The notes beneath the pieces are model-generated. The model was given only the letters and a program-made list of their open reading frames with translations. It was not told the DNA's origin and ran no database searches. DNA of 64,000 nucleotides from positions 157,501-221,500 of the forward strand of contig RPFO01001885.1 of assembly GCA_009746045.1 (NCBI GenBank), read 5' to 3'. The first letter of the stretch is position 1. Every line of letters begins with the position of its first letter. This document shows, piece by piece, positions 10,657 through 22,215 of this stretch. This DNA is from Mesostigma viride (lineage: Eukaryota > Streptophyta > Mesostigmatophyceae > Mesostigmatales > Mesostigmataceae). Position numbers and translations under genes: made by a program.

Positions 10657-11778
10657 CTGGCATGGGTGTGTCGCATGCGTGCGTGGGTGTGGTGGATGCG
10701 TGCGTGTGGTGGGTGGCTGCCATGGCGTGCGTGGGTGTGGTGGATGCGTGGCATGCGTGCGTGGGTGCGGTGGAAGGCTGGCATGCGTGCGCGGGTGGGC
10801 TAGCATGCGTGCGTGAGTGTGGTGGTGGGCTGGCATGCGTGCGTGGATGTGGTGGGTGCCTGGCATGTGTGCGTGGGTGTGGTGGGTGCCTGGCATGCGT
10901 GCCTGGTTGTGGTGGGTGGCTGGCATGCGTGCGTGAATGTGGTGGTGGGCTAGCATGCGTGCGTGGGTGTGGTGGTGGGCTGGCATGCGTGCGTGGGTGT
11001 GGTGGATGGCTGGCATGCGTGCGTGGGTGTGGTGGATGCGTGGCATGCGTGCATGGGTGCGGTGGATGGCTGGCATGCGTGCGCGGGTGGGCTAGCATGC
11101 GTGCGTGAGTGTGGTGGTGGGCTGGCATGCGTGAGTGGATGTGTTGGGTGCCTGGCATGTGTGCGTGGGTGTGTTGGGTGCCTGGCATGCGTGCCTGGTT
11201 GTGGTGGGTGGCTGGGATGCGTGCGTGAATGTGGTGGTGGGCTAGCATGCGTGCGTGGGTGTGGTGGTGGGCTGGCATGCGTGCGTGGGTGTGGTGGATG
11301 GCTGGCATGCGTGCGTGGGTGTGGTGGATGGGTGGCATGCGTGCATGGGTGTGGTGGGTGGCTGGCATGCGTGCGTGGGTGGCTGGCATGCATGCGTGGA
11401 TGTGGTGTTGGGCTGGCATGCGTGCGTGGGTGTGGTGGTGGGCTGGCATGCGCGCGTGGGTGTGTTGGATGGCTGGCATGCGTGCATGGGTGTAATGGAT
11501 GGCTGGCATGCGTGTGTGGGTGTGGTGGTGGGCTGGCATGCGTGCGTGGGTGTGGTGGGTGGCTGGCATGCGTGCGTGGGTGTGGTGGGTGGCTGGCATG
11601 CGTGCGTGGGTGTGGTGGGTGGCTGGCATGCGTGCGTGGGGTGGTGGGTGGCTGGCATGCGTGCGTGGGTGTGGTGGGTGGCTGGCATGCGTGTGTGGGT
11701 GTGGTGGGTGGCTGGCATGCGTGCGTGGGTGTGTTGGATGGGTGGCATGCGTGCCTGGGTGTGTTGGGGGGGCTGGCG
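10657..11778 (+). repeat. GCATGCGTGCGTGGGTGTGG minisatellite, left arm
   Basis: Roughly 30-bp units built on GGCTGGCATGCGTGCGTGGG and TGTGGTGGGT repeat about 35 times with point changes. Reading frames stay open on both strands because the unit is stop-poor. The inverted counterpart is at 13737-14915. G-rich strand runs such as GGGTGTGGTGGTGGG could form unusual structures. Confidence 0.9.
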
Positions 11779-12887
11779 TTTATATACTGAGAATAATATA
11801 GTTTTAAAAAGGACATATAGTTACCAAACATAATATATAATAGCTATTAATCGTTGCCTATCCAAAGTTGCATGCAGTAAGTGCAACAGCCAAAATATGC
11901 CAACAAATCAGTTGATGGGAATTTCATAAAACTTACAATCGAAATACAACAGACCCCAGTTAGAAGAACGAAGGAATATCTGCGTGACAGGGAATAACGC
12001 ACCAGAGATGCTCGGTAAGCGTTGCTGACCGAAACACAACGGAAAAACACTGCCCGGTTGCTGGTAAGAGAATAAAAAGGCGTTGTCCATAATCGAAATA
12101 CATAAACAAAGAGCGGGAGTCATACCTGCCTTGCGGGAAGTGACGCAACGAATGTTATGGCCGAGCAAACTGGGCCTCCTTTCCCGTTGCTGACGGAAAC
12201 ACACCTCAAACAGACGGCCTCGAAGCATGGTAATGCATGCAACGACGTTCAAAAGCGTCCCAAATCGAAATAAAACGAAACCGAGCGCAAAATACAGTGG
12301 AATATATGCATATCGGAATATATGCATGGCGGGGCATGATGTATTGGAAAAGCCTGGTTGCCTTCGTATCCGCTCCTGACGTGAACAAATGGAAAGAGAC
12401 CGCCTGGAAGCCAACATATGCAGGCGACACCGTTCCAAAGCCCAGAAAACAAAAATGCAGCTTACCCAGGCGTCATTCCGGGTGCCACCGTCTTACCCTG
12501 ACAGTCGTCATCCCAGCAACCTCTCCAAGAGCTTACGGCCCCCACAGTCCAGGAGCTTGCATGACCCATCATTACGTACCTAAGCATCGGTGATTTTAAA
12601 ACCGCGCTCCTAAGCGCACAAAAAGAGAGCTAGCTTTCCCAACGGCATGACGAACTGAACACTTTCCTATCGACAGCCATACCGTAATCCCGTGGCCATT
12701 TGCAGCGTGATGCAATTAGGGTTGGGTAGGTAATAGGTAGGCTGCTGGTTTTTGTTAGAATTGTGATGTGCATCATTTTGTTGGGCCCGTGGGCCACAAT
12801 CATCGCCGTCAACGGCTCAACGCTGCGCTTTGAGTTTTTACGTGTGAACCGTCAGCCCTCGAGTGTCGTCCAATCTTCTTGCTCGGT

Positions 12888-13046
12888 TACTAATAATGTC
12901 GTATTCCAAAGGAACACTAGTAATGAAAACGGTCGCAAAGCGTACGGCTGTAAAAGGGTAGAAAACGGTAACGTGGCATCCTCGCAGTCGCCGGAAAGTG
13001 GAAGCGCGGCGCCGATGGCAATCGTCTCGACCAAATTTTTCGAAAC
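12888..13046. other. Spacer of the giant foldback element
   Basis: The arms lose similarity at about 12887 and 13047. The intervening bases form no recognisable gene. A transcript across this point would fold into a hairpin of roughly 3 kb per arm. Confidence 0.5.
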
Positions 13047-13736
13047 CGAGAAAGCAGATTGGACGACACTTGAAGGCTGACGTCCACACGTGAAGACCCA
13101 CCAGAGCGCAGCGTTGAGCCGTTGACGGCGATGTGGCCCACGGGCCCAGCAAAATAATGCACATCAATTGCATCGCGTCGCAAATGGCCGCTGGACAAAT
13201 GGTATGGCTGTCGACAGCGACGTGCTCAGTTGGTCATGTTTGTTACAGGAAAGCTAGTGGTATTCTTGTACGCTTAGAAGCGTGGTTTTAAAGTCACCGA
13301 TGCTGAGGTACGTTATGATGGGTCATGGAAACTCCTGGACTGTGGGGGCCGTAAGCTCTGCTAGAGGTTGCTAGGATGACGACTGTCAGGGTAAGATGGT
13401 GGCACCCGGAATGACGCCTGGGTAAGCTCTGTTCGTGTTTGCTGGGCTTCGGAACAGTGGCGCATGCATATGTTGGCTTCCAGGCGGTCTCTTTCCATTT
13501 GTTCACGTCAGGAGCGGATACGGAGGCAACCAGGCTTTTCCAATACATCATGTCCCGCCATGCATGTATTCTACCGGCTTTAGCGCTCGGTTTCTTTTCA
13601 TGTCGATCTGGGACGCTTTTGAACGTCGTTGCATTCATTACTATGCTTTGAGGCCGTCTGTTTGAATTGTATTTCCGTCAGCCACGGGCAAGGAGGCCCA
13701 GTTTGCTCGGCCATAACATTCGTTGCGTCACTTCCC

Positions 13737-14915
13737 GCATGCCACGCATCCACCACCACACCCACGCACACATGCCACCCATCCGACACACCCACGCACG
13801 CATGCCACCCATCCAACACACCCACGCACGCATGCCACCCATCCAACACACCCACGCACGCATGCCAGCCACCCACCACACCCACGCACGCATGCCAGCC
13901 ACCCACCACACCCATGCACGCATGCCAGCCACCCACCACACCCACGCACGTATGCCAGCCACCCACCACACCCACGCACACATCCACCACACCCACGCAC
14001 GCAAGCCAGCCATCCACCACACCCACGCACGCAGGCCAGCCACCCACCACACCCACGCACGCATGCTACCCATCCAACACACCCACGCACGCATGCCAGC
14101 CCACCACCACACCCACGCACGCATGCCAGCCATCCACCACACCCACGCACGCATGCCATGCATCCACCACCACACCCACGCACACAGGCCTGCCAGCCAC
14201 CACACACACCCCACGCATGCATGCCAGCCCACCACCACACGCACGCATGCCAGCCCACCACCACACCCACACAGGCATGCCACGCATCCACCACACCCAC
14301 GCACGCATGCCAGCCACCCACCACACCCATGCACGCATCCACCACACCCACGCACGCATGGCAGCCATCCACCACACCCACGCACGCAAGCATGCCACCC
14401 ACCACACCCATGCACGCATGCCAGCCACCCGCGACACCCACGCACGTATGCTAGCCCACCACCACACCCACACATGCATGCCAGCCATTCACCACACCCA
14501 CGCACGCATGCCAGCCATCCACCACACCCACGCACGCATGCTAGCCCACCACCACATTCACGCACGCATGCCAGCCACCCACCACACCCACGCACGCATG
14601 CCAGCCACCCCAGACACCCACGCACGCAGGCCAGCCCACCACCACATCCACGCGCGCATGCTAGCCCACCACCACATTCACGCACGCATGCCAGCCACCC
14701 ACCACACCCACGCACGCAGGCCAGCCACCCATCACACCCATGCACGCATGCCAGGCACCCACCACACCCACGCACGCATGCCACCCACCCACCACACCCA
14801 CGCACGCATGCCAGCCACCCACCACACCCACGCACACATGCTAGCCCACCACCACACCCACGCACACATGCCCACCACACCCACGCATCCCACCCAGCAC
14901 ACCCACGCCAGTCCT
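13737..14915 (-). repeat. GCATGCGTGCGTGGG minisatellite, right arm
   Basis: This is the reverse-complement counterpart of the 10657-11778 array (units of CCACCACACCCACGCACGCA and TGCCAGC). Unit order differs from the left arm, which indicates independent unit gain and loss since the arms formed. Confidence 0.9.
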
Positions 14916-14927
14916 TGCATGTTTGGC

Positions 14928-15495
14928 AAGGGTCTCTTTGCAGAGAGACGATGTTACTCATTTGTGATAAAGTTCTCGAATTCCTGTAAGGGTCTAGCTG
15001 CAGCTAGACCCCTCCCAACTTCCCAGGTTTCATCCTTTTTGATTGCATGTAAGGGTCTAGCTGCAGGTAGACCCTCCCAATTATTGGTTGTTTTTTCGCA
15101 TTCTTGTAAGGGTCTAGCTGCAGCTAGACCCCTCCCAACTTCCCTGGTTTCATCCTTTTTGATTGCATGTAAGGGTCTAGCTGCAGGTAGACCCTCCCAA
15201 TTATTGGTTGTTTTTTCGCATTCCTGTAAGGGTCTAGCTGCAGCTAGACCCCACCCAACTTCCAAGGTTTCATCCTTTTTGATTGCATGTAAGGGTCTAG
15301 CTGCAGGTAGACCCTCCCAATTATTGGTTGTTTTTTCGCATTCCTGTAAGGGTCTAGCTGCAGCTAGACCCCTCCCAACTTCAATGTTTCATCTTTGTAT
15401 GATTTGAGGGGTCTAGTTGCAGGAAGACCTCCCACTTATTCGATGTTTATTTTTTGCGTTCACGGAAGGGTCTAGCTGCAGCGAGACCCCTCCCC
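14928..15495 (-). repeat. 120-bp tandem array, right foldback arm
   Basis: This is the inverted copy of the 9955-10590 array with the same palindromic GGGTCTAGCTG cores. Four clear units of 120 bp lie between 14990 and 15400. Confidence 0.85.
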
Positions 15496-15770
15496 AATTC
15501 GAGGTTGTGAAACATGCTTTTGTGCGGGGGTACTTGATTCGTCGAATACTTTCGAAATGCCTCCGTTGCTTTGCATCATTTTTTGTAAATGTTTTCGAGC
15601 GACGCGTCGTAGACTACAGGTGCTTGACGACGGTATGCGTGACTGTGTTTTTGTTGTGTTATGTGCAGCCCGAGACATTGACGGTAATGAAACTTTTGAA
15701 GGGTGAGGCGGGCTATTAAGTGGATAAGGCCATAATCCGCTTGCCATACTAAGTGCTTGCTATGTGTTGA

Positions 15771-16070
15771 GATGGCGGGTGCGGGTGCCGTCGGCGCGCA
15801 AATTAAGTTGTGCGAGAGTGTAGCTTACACAGATAACTGGCTGGACCACATTGCGATGTTGGAAGCCATAGCGTGATCCCTAATCGGGAACAGTGTCAAG
15901 GAGGACTACATTTTTCATGTTTTGAAGATTGCCGAATCGTGCATTTTACAGTTGAAGTCGGATGTTGGGAGTGTCATACCTTGTCGTGCTTTTTTATGGG
16001 CGACGCTCGTTGATTGATTTGGCGAGTCCAGAAGTACAAGTTTGAGGGTTGTGATGAACGGGAAAGGATG
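15771..16070 (+). pseudogene. Unknown coding remnant with two in-frame TGA codons
   Basis: From ATG at 15771 one frame reads a protein-like sequence (CESVAYTDNWLDHIAMLEAIA, stop, SLIGNSVKEDYIFHVLKIAE, later VIPCRAFLWATLVD, stop). Both stops are TGA, at about 15873 and 16014. The amino-acid pattern (helical, mixed charge, few rare residues) looks like a real protein, but no family is recognised. It starts about 165 bp outside the foldback element and ends at a LINE tail. Simple decay is the likeliest explanation; an exon with a wrong start is possible. Confidence 0.35.
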
Positions 16071-16076
16071 TATACT

Positions 16077-16151
16077 AATTAATTAATTAGACTTGTGCTC
16101 CCGTTGGGGAGTCACGGAGCATTAACCCCGATGGATCGATGGATGGATGGA
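16077..16151 (-). repeat. LINE/SINE 3' tail, minus-strand copy
   Basis: It has the same conserved stem-loop and TTAA tail as at 534 and 2796, with a GATG microsatellite on the plus-strand right side. Confidence 0.65.
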
Positions 16152-16221
16152 AACGGTGTATATGGAAAACCGTGATACTTGCTGCCATGTGGTTGTCTCC
16201 TTAATGTTTCAAATATATAAG

Positions 16222-16565
16222 ACAGCCGGCACTTGCTCATTGACGTTTCTGTGGCTCGCCCCTTGGCTCTTAGCCATGTGCGCATGGTTCAGTTGGTGCA
16301 TCCCAGGCGGCGGCCGGGCTACCCGGCGGATCGGGTTGAGCGGGCCAAGCCCACGGCCTAAGGCGATGTCGGGCACCACCGTGTGGTGCCCTTCGTCTTG
16401 GAGTTCGGGGCCTTGGGGACCCTTACCGCCGGCTTCTTTAAGGAGTAAGTAAGTACCTGCGGAAGTTCTTTTAAGGAGTGTTGCCCGCGGCTCCGGGAGG
16501 ACTGCGTGGACCTGGAGGGCTAGCGGGCCCCTGGGTCGGCGCGGACCTGGACGCCGTACTGTTTA
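16222..16565 (+). pseudogene. 3' fragment of the PHD/RING LINE family
   Basis: In shifting plus-strand frames the sequence gives LIDVSVARPLAL, GDVGHHRVVPFVLE, GTLTAGFFKE and LREDCVDLEG. These match the C-terminal endonuclease region of the LINE at 39480-44549 (LLIDVSVARPLALSH, GDVGHHRVVPFVLEEFG, LTSAFFKECCRLRED). It includes the endonuclease catalytic strand but is broken by frameshifts. It proves that this LINE family is multi-copy here, with a 5'-truncated older member. Confidence 0.7.
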
Positions 16566-17740
16566 GGCTTGTTGTTGTTGTTGTTGTGTCTCACGCCGCA
16601 CATGGGCAGCAGAGAATCTGTAGTGGCCGAGGGCCGGATATATTTAGTATCGGTGGTACTATCAAGGAGACAACCAGCAGTACTATGTTTAGGCTTAGGC
16701 CCAGTCTAGTACACGGAAAGTTGGGAAGCCGATAACCCAAAGAATAAAGCTTGGTCAACGCGAGTCAGCGCATGGAATCCAGTAGAATCTGGCAGCGAGG
16801 AACGGATAACGCTCGGATTGTCTTTTTCATTTGTCTCGATAAAACTCTCAAAAAAAAAAAATGCCTGATCAAGCAGTAATTCTGGGTTGCTGCCCAGGCA
16901 TTTGACACCGATTTTCGTGAGTTTTCGTGTAGTTGGCTAGTTGCCCCCGTGTCCAGGATTTCAGAAATCGGACGTATCCAACGCAGGTCAACCTTCCTTT
17001 ACGGGTTTGGTGTGCGTCGAAAAGACGATTCCAGGTATTAAGAATCTCTGCTTACCGTATTTGACGGACGACTTCCCGATTCCTCCGCCGACCCTTGAAT
17101 CTTCATGTCGGCTCTCAGGAACTTTCACTTTTGCCCCCCCCAACTTTCCGTGCCTTGAGTACGTAGTAAGATTATGCCAGCCCGGGTCTATCTGCGAGGA
17201 GAGGTTGAAGGACGAACCGCACCATGTGCAAAGACAACAAGGGTAAATTATAAGAAGGGTAATCTAAAATTTCTGCGAGTGGATTGTGTCCTCACTTGAT
17301 ATCCAAACTTTGGCAATCCCTCTTCTTCTAATAACTCGATTTTAGTCACTCGTTGATGGGTTGATCGGTATGCGCGCAGGTAAGGAGGATGTGGAGCGGA
17401 TCCTACACTTGGCAAATGTGGCGGTGGACTTCGGACCAGCGGCTCAACATGCTGACACTTCCGGAGGGAAGGCTAAGGGGGCGGAAGAGAGGCTAAGGGG
17501 GCGGGCAATGAGGGTGATGAGAAGCCCACGTTGGAAATGAGACTTATTAAGTGAGACAACTATGGACGGGGAAAAAGACTTTGGAGCACGAGAGGCCTTT
17601 TGGTCTGATGGGTGGACTTCTGCCGTTATGAAGGCAGGGAACAAGGATCCGGAGAATCCAATGTATGCAAAGTTAGAAGACGTGATGCTTTATGGGCAGA
17701 TGTCTGGATACGACACCAATAGGAGGGTCGTCAGTCGCAC
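16566..17740. other. Weak coding remnants, unassigned
   Basis: A GTT microsatellite follows at about 16570, then the R1 terminal motif near 16660. Short plus-strand frames at 16941-17246 and 17564-17744 have protein-like composition (for example DGEKDFGAREAFWSDGWT) but no family is recognised and each is limited by stops. They may be exons or debris of one gene. Confidence 0.3.
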
Positions 17741-17935
17741 TTAATTTTTTGAGGGCCTTATCCGTAATTTCGCTTCCGCAATCTGCTCTTGCGTTTTCGA
17801 CTTCCTCCTCTTGCTGTCCGTCAGCTCTGCCACCTTTATCACGTAGTCTAGCGGCATCCAGTACAACTGCCTCTTCAACTTCCCTCCGTCCTCCCCCACA
17901 GGAAAAAAGTTGAGGGGAAATGATGAGCGCTCCAT
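17741..17935 (-). CDS. Short unassigned frame, 64 aa
   Basis: The minus-strand frame ends with a charged helical tail (YVIKVAELTDSKRRKSKT followed by QEQIAEAKLRIRPSKN). The composition suggests the C-terminus of a real protein whose upstream part is missing or lies in another exon. No domain is recognised. Confidence 0.25.
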   Translation of the reverse strand: MERSSFPLNFFPVGEDGGKLKRQLYWMPLDYVIKVAELTDSKRRKSKTQEQIAEAKLRIRPSKN

Positions 17936-18150
17936 GTGGTTGGCAGTGCTCGTCCTATTGTTTTAGATTCGAAGTTTAGGTTGTTGTCGAGTCTCTCCAT
18001 GTGAAATATACCCTTAGATTGACATGTTTTACTAAATTTCAAGCCTCTCGATGTGGAATGTACGCTCAAATTGACATGAATTAAGCATTATGACACCAAA
18101 TTAGCTCGAAAATACGCGATCGGACGCCAAATTCGCGCGAAAAAACGCGA

Positions 18151-18224
18151 TCGGACGATTGAAACTAGCGTTTTTTTCTTGCAAAATGCGCAAAAAATGA
18201 CCCCATTCCGCGTGGGACCACCCA
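18151..18224 (-). repeat. Dispersed repeat R2, copy 2
   Basis: Inverted copy of 7911-7975, sharing CGGACGATTGAAACTAGCG and the CCATTCCGCGTGGGACCACC end with small differences. Confidence 0.6.
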
Positions 18225-19979
18225 GGCATCTGCATGCAGCAAACGGGTACATTTTGCATTGCAGAAACGATTGCATACTACGCATGTTCATAGCGTCAGG
18301 CGAGTGCGGGACACAAGTTCACTGCGATAAATTGCGACGGCAGTGCAGGGCGCGTATACGAACGTGATGCACCAATACTGCGTGCACCGAGACGTGGCAT
18401 CGCAGGCGTGGCAGTGCTGCACATTGTTTCTAAACGACAGTGCAGCACATTGCACCACGGCACGTGACTAATTAAACCAAAGCCTGGCCTTAAAGCCTAG
18501 AAAAAGCCGACACGGTGTTGCCTGCAAGGGGCAGCGCTTGTTGTGGCCGGCAAAGGAACTTGAAATGCCAGGAACTTGAAAAAGATTGACCTGGCATGCG
18601 CCAGCAATCTTAACCCATAGTCCGCTGACCCATTTTTGGCACTTTCATACCCCTGAAAATGAAAAAAATCATAACTCACAGGCCACAACTCCAAATACCC
18701 CCAACCAAGATGCTAGGAGTATCTACACTTCAAGGGCTTTCAGAATATGCAATAATACCTTGGCTTTATCAAAGCATTTGGATGATAGCTCCAGTCAAAG
18801 TTGGCCAAAAGACGATCTTTTTTCCCCAAGGAAAAGTCTACCCCACCCTAACTTCCCAGGGAGGGCAGGGAATCTCAATACCAACATTGGACAACTTAGT
18901 TGGATAGTCCAATGGTGGTTTCCTTGGGTCAGACCACCCGGATAACCCATTACCCCTATATAACGTGCTCATACATGTGTGTGGGTTACGCGCGTGTAAA
19001 CAGCTATCTATGACATGCAACACAATAATGCATTATAACAAGCTATCAAAGGCTGCCAAAAGTGCTGGAATACAAACACGTTGCCTACCGGCACTGACGG
19101 AGTGGTATACTCCAAAGAAATGCCAAAAACTGGGCACTTTCAGGGCTAATACCACTCTTTACAACAGGCATGGAACTTGCTGAAATATGCATGGATAAAA
19201 TCGTCATTTATAATGCATGGGATACGTATTCCGCTGCAAACAACACGCAAATACGTTGTCGTACCTGGCTCGTTCATGCCCTACCCGGATTCCGCTGGCC
19301 GGGACCCTCATATCTCACACATACTGATGCTCTACATGCAAAGGCCGCCATAGCCGCATACTTCATGATCCGCCATGACTACCAGGTCGATGTTCCGTGC
19401 AAAGATGGCTACTAAACTAGTCCGCATTCTCAGCAAACGCTGCAGCTGACGTCCCATACCCAAACTGGATGCCCGGGCTGGCGCAGATTGCCCGGCCATA
19501 GGGAGGAAATCGACCTATGATAAGCTATGACTCATCTGGAACTGACGACCAGGAAAGTTATATTTTCCTACCTGTATTTTCCCAACCCTATAAATCTGGC
19601 CGTGCCTGACCTACGAAAATCATGCATCGTCATTCTGAGCAACATTCTGAACCGTTTCAAGCCGTGAGACGCAAACATTTCTTAACAGCGGCACGTTGGC
19701 AGCCATATCTCATTACGCGCGCGCGCGAGCGAAAATTTCCCGCCAAAGTCACGTGATACATTCTCAATGCACGTTGTAATTACCAGGCTATGGCGAATAT
19801 TACCCCCAAACCTATGCATCACCTTCGTCCCTAAGTGTTCCCGGACCCACCGGACCACTGACATCCGTCACAAGTGGCGCGGCGCTCTCGGCGCGGCGCG
19901 AAATTCGACCGTTAGTCAAACCCCCCGACAGGTCGGGGGGTTAACGGACTAAGGGTTAAGCAGTCTCATCAGCATCCAC
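18225..19979. other. No gene recognised
   Basis: Only short frames on both strands. A perfect hairpin lies at 19919-19942 and a CG dinucleotide run near 19716. No LINE, LTR or coding match could be supported. Confidence 0.45.
19919..19942. repeat. Perfect 11-bp stem hairpin
   Basis: AACCCCCCGAC, a 2-nt loop, then GTCGGGGGGTT. It is very GC-rich and lies about 40 bp upstream of a LINE tail insertion. There is no U-run after the stem, and the context is eukaryotic, so a terminator is not claimed. Confidence 0.5.
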
Positions 19980-20187
19980 ATGGGTCTTATTGCACCCACA
20001 GTTTGCCGGATCGTTAGCCTGTCCTTTTAGCTAGCCGCGCCCGATTGCAGCTGTGGCATGCCTTTGGCATGAAGGAGACTGGGGGTCTCTGCCCTTTCTC
20101 CTGTAGTGCACACACAGGGATTAAAAGCACTTCGGTGCTCCGTGACTCCCCAACGGGAGCACGAGTTTAATTAATTAATTAATTAAT
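19980..20187 (+). mobile_element. 5'-truncated LINE tail with target duplication
   Basis: The 208 bp are nearly identical to the 3' end of the ORF1-only LINE (4716-4924), including the stem-loop and (TTAA)n tail. ATCAGCATCCAC lies immediately before (19968-19979) and after (20186-20197), a clear target duplication. It is a recent 5'-truncated insertion, typical of target-primed reverse transcription. Confidence 0.8.
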
Positions 20188-21962
20188 CAGCATCCACGCT
20201 TCAACAAAAAAACCCACCTTATTTCGTCATTCGGAATGTCGTCGGCAGTTAGGTCGCGCCAGTTCCCGGGTCGCCTGGGCACTCGCAAGGCCTGCACACA
20301 GAGTAACTGCGCCGAAATGCACAGGTGCTTTACGACAAACTGCAGGAAACCAAAATTACCTTATAGCACCTTTTCCGAAGCTCGGGCATGCGGTCGCATC
20401 CCGCTGCGAGTTTTCAAAAGCAATATAATGCAACGTCCTGACCCTCGAGCCCGTTTTCCCAGTTTAGAACTGCGCACCCATTGGACAAGAAATTCAAATT
20501 TCGCGGCGACCGGCGCAACGCCACAACACGCACGACTTAAAATCAGGTCTAAAACTTGCAAAACAATCATATTTCTCCCTACATTTATCCTCCTCGACCA
20601 CTCTGGCTGGCAGCCATGACCTCCAAGTGCCGTTCAACGTCCCTAACGTCTAAAACAACGTAATTTACGTTGCTATGCATCGTCCAGCCAAAATCACAGT
20701 ACAGTAGTGTCAACGATGCGGGTCAGACTGGGTCGACAGGGAGTCGTGCTTGAACTTCCCAAGTTTTATGGGGGAATCTCGCGAAACCTTAGAAACATTT
20801 TTGCCCAGCATTTGTGCTTGACAGTACGGTACGTGCGCTGGTTGGTCCTCTGACAGTTCTCTGTGCCAGGGCCAACCGGCCGCCCGTCAGTTGCCCCCGT
20901 TCAGAAAGTTTCGTCGAACTTTACTTCAGATTTGGAAATCATGAACGTGCGGTTGGAGTTTCGCGGGGGAACCCAAGTTCGCAAGTAATCCGCCAATGAT
21001 GCGCTTCGAACACTTGCCCGCTAAAAATTCAACAGCCGCTCCGGCTGGCCACTTAAACGAAACTTGATGTGTCCCGACTTCGGAGGCGTCCCCCGTCCAG
21101 CTAGCCATTCTGCCACGCCCCCTCCTGGACCTTCCTCGACCCCTAGAAGAGGTCTCAGGCCCCCTCGAGGACGCTGGGCCCCCGTGGCCCGATCCCCTCA
21201 TGGACTTTACTGCAGGTTCAGCTGCCTCCTCGTCCCCTTGACGCGGGCGCTTACCACCTACATACTTGCCGCTGAAACACTCGTACAGCTGGTCGGTCAT
21301 CGCAGCCCAGCCATGGACTTGGCGCATGTGGATGGTCACATTGTCCATCGTAACAGGATCCAGCTGCAGCGACTTGAGAAAGTCGCCCATGGCCATCCGG
21401 TCTGCAACGAAGAACCCTTTGGCCATGGCGTCAGTTATATACATCGATTCCTGCGGAATCGATACTAAGCGCTTAGTGTCGATTCCGTAAGGAATCGATG
21501 TATATAACTAAAACTTTTGCTTGCGCCGGCAAGGCTAAGGCCGATACTAGTCGGGTCATCGAATTGGCTATTCGATTATCGAAGTTGCCTATTCGACCAT
21601 CGAACTTTCCTATTCGATTATCGAATTTTCCTTATTCGATTGTCGAAATTTCCTAGTCGACAGGGGGTCAGAGGCCAGCGGCCTATCATACTCGGTGCCC
21701 AGCGAGCCACCGAACTAGGCCTAGTCGATTATAGCGAGACATCGCGTGGAAATTAGCCGATTTTGGGGACTTAGCCGATTTTCGGAGCGACGTCGAACAT
21801 CACAGATGATTAGCCGGTTGAGCACATCATATCAGTCGAATAGCTAGCGCTGGTACTCCGCCTAGTCAGCGGAGAGCACTTGCCTTTTTCGATTAACATA
21901 TTAGGCCGAACGATTAGCGTCCGCAACGTTATTCGCATTACTAGGCGAAAAATCCACCCCCG

Positions 21963-22018
21963 GAACGATCCTAGCGGGATTCGAACCCGGGATGCCGGCG
22001 TGTCGCAACAGTCTTAGT
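21963..22018 (-). other. tRNA-like 3' half in left foldback arm
   Basis: On the minus strand, CCCGGGTTCGAATCCCGC forms a T-arm with a perfect Pol III B box (GGTTCGAATCC), followed by a CTAGGATCG acceptor-like end. No matching A box or 5' acceptor strand was found, so this is not called a tRNA gene. The mirror copy is at about 22160-22215. Confidence 0.4.
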
Positions 22019-22159
22019 TATAAACAACGATTCGCACTAGTATCGGCCTTAGCCTTGCCGGCGCAAGCAAAAGTTTTAGTTATATACATCGATTCCTTAC
22101 GGAATCGACACTAAGCGCTTAGTATCGATTCCGCAGGAATCGATGTATATAACTAAGAC

Positions 22160-22215
22160 TGTTGCGACACGCCGGCATCCCGGGTTCGAATCCCGCTAGG
22201 ATCGTTCCGGGGGTG
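22160..22215 (+). other. tRNA-like 3' half in right foldback arm
   Basis: Plus-strand counterpart of 21963-22018, with GGTTCGAATCC at 22182-22192. The two copies differ at very few bases. The likely origin is a tRNA-derived SINE or tRNA fragment captured in the arm before it was inverted and duplicated. Confidence 0.4.

Larger units (their letters stand above)
9855..15605. mobile_element. Giant foldback (long inverted-repeat) element
   Basis: The left arm (about 9855-12887) and right arm (about 13047-15605) are reverse complements with moderate divergence, separated by a spacer of roughly 155 bp. In each arm, from outside in, come a 120-bp tandem array with palindromic cores, a long GCATGCGTGCGTGGGTG minisatellite, a unique block with TTGCTGACGGAAACAC-like motifs, and an inner block beginning with GGGCCCGTGGGCCACA. 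Long arms with subterminal tandem arrays are typical of Foldback-type or long-TIR Mutator-like elements. No transposase is recognised, so it would need a helper. Exact ends and target duplication were not found. Confidence 0.65.

Noticed and set aside
10043-11833. Long ORFs on both strands with GLAAARPL or His/Pro/Thr and Trp/Gly/Cys repeats
   Set aside because: They follow the 120-bp and 30-bp tandem units, are open in several frames and on both strands, and have no start context or domain.
13629-15407. 592-aa and 440-aa ORFs of HHTHARMPA-like repeats
   Set aside because: Minisatellite translated in stop-poor frames; same reasoning as for the left arm.
19919-19942. Rho-independent terminator
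   Set aside because: Strong GC stem but no T-run, no adjacent gene, and the genome is eukaryotic.
21963-22215. Complete tRNA genes
   Set aside because: Only the T-arm and 3' acceptor-like end are present; no A box, D-arm or paired 5' acceptor strand.
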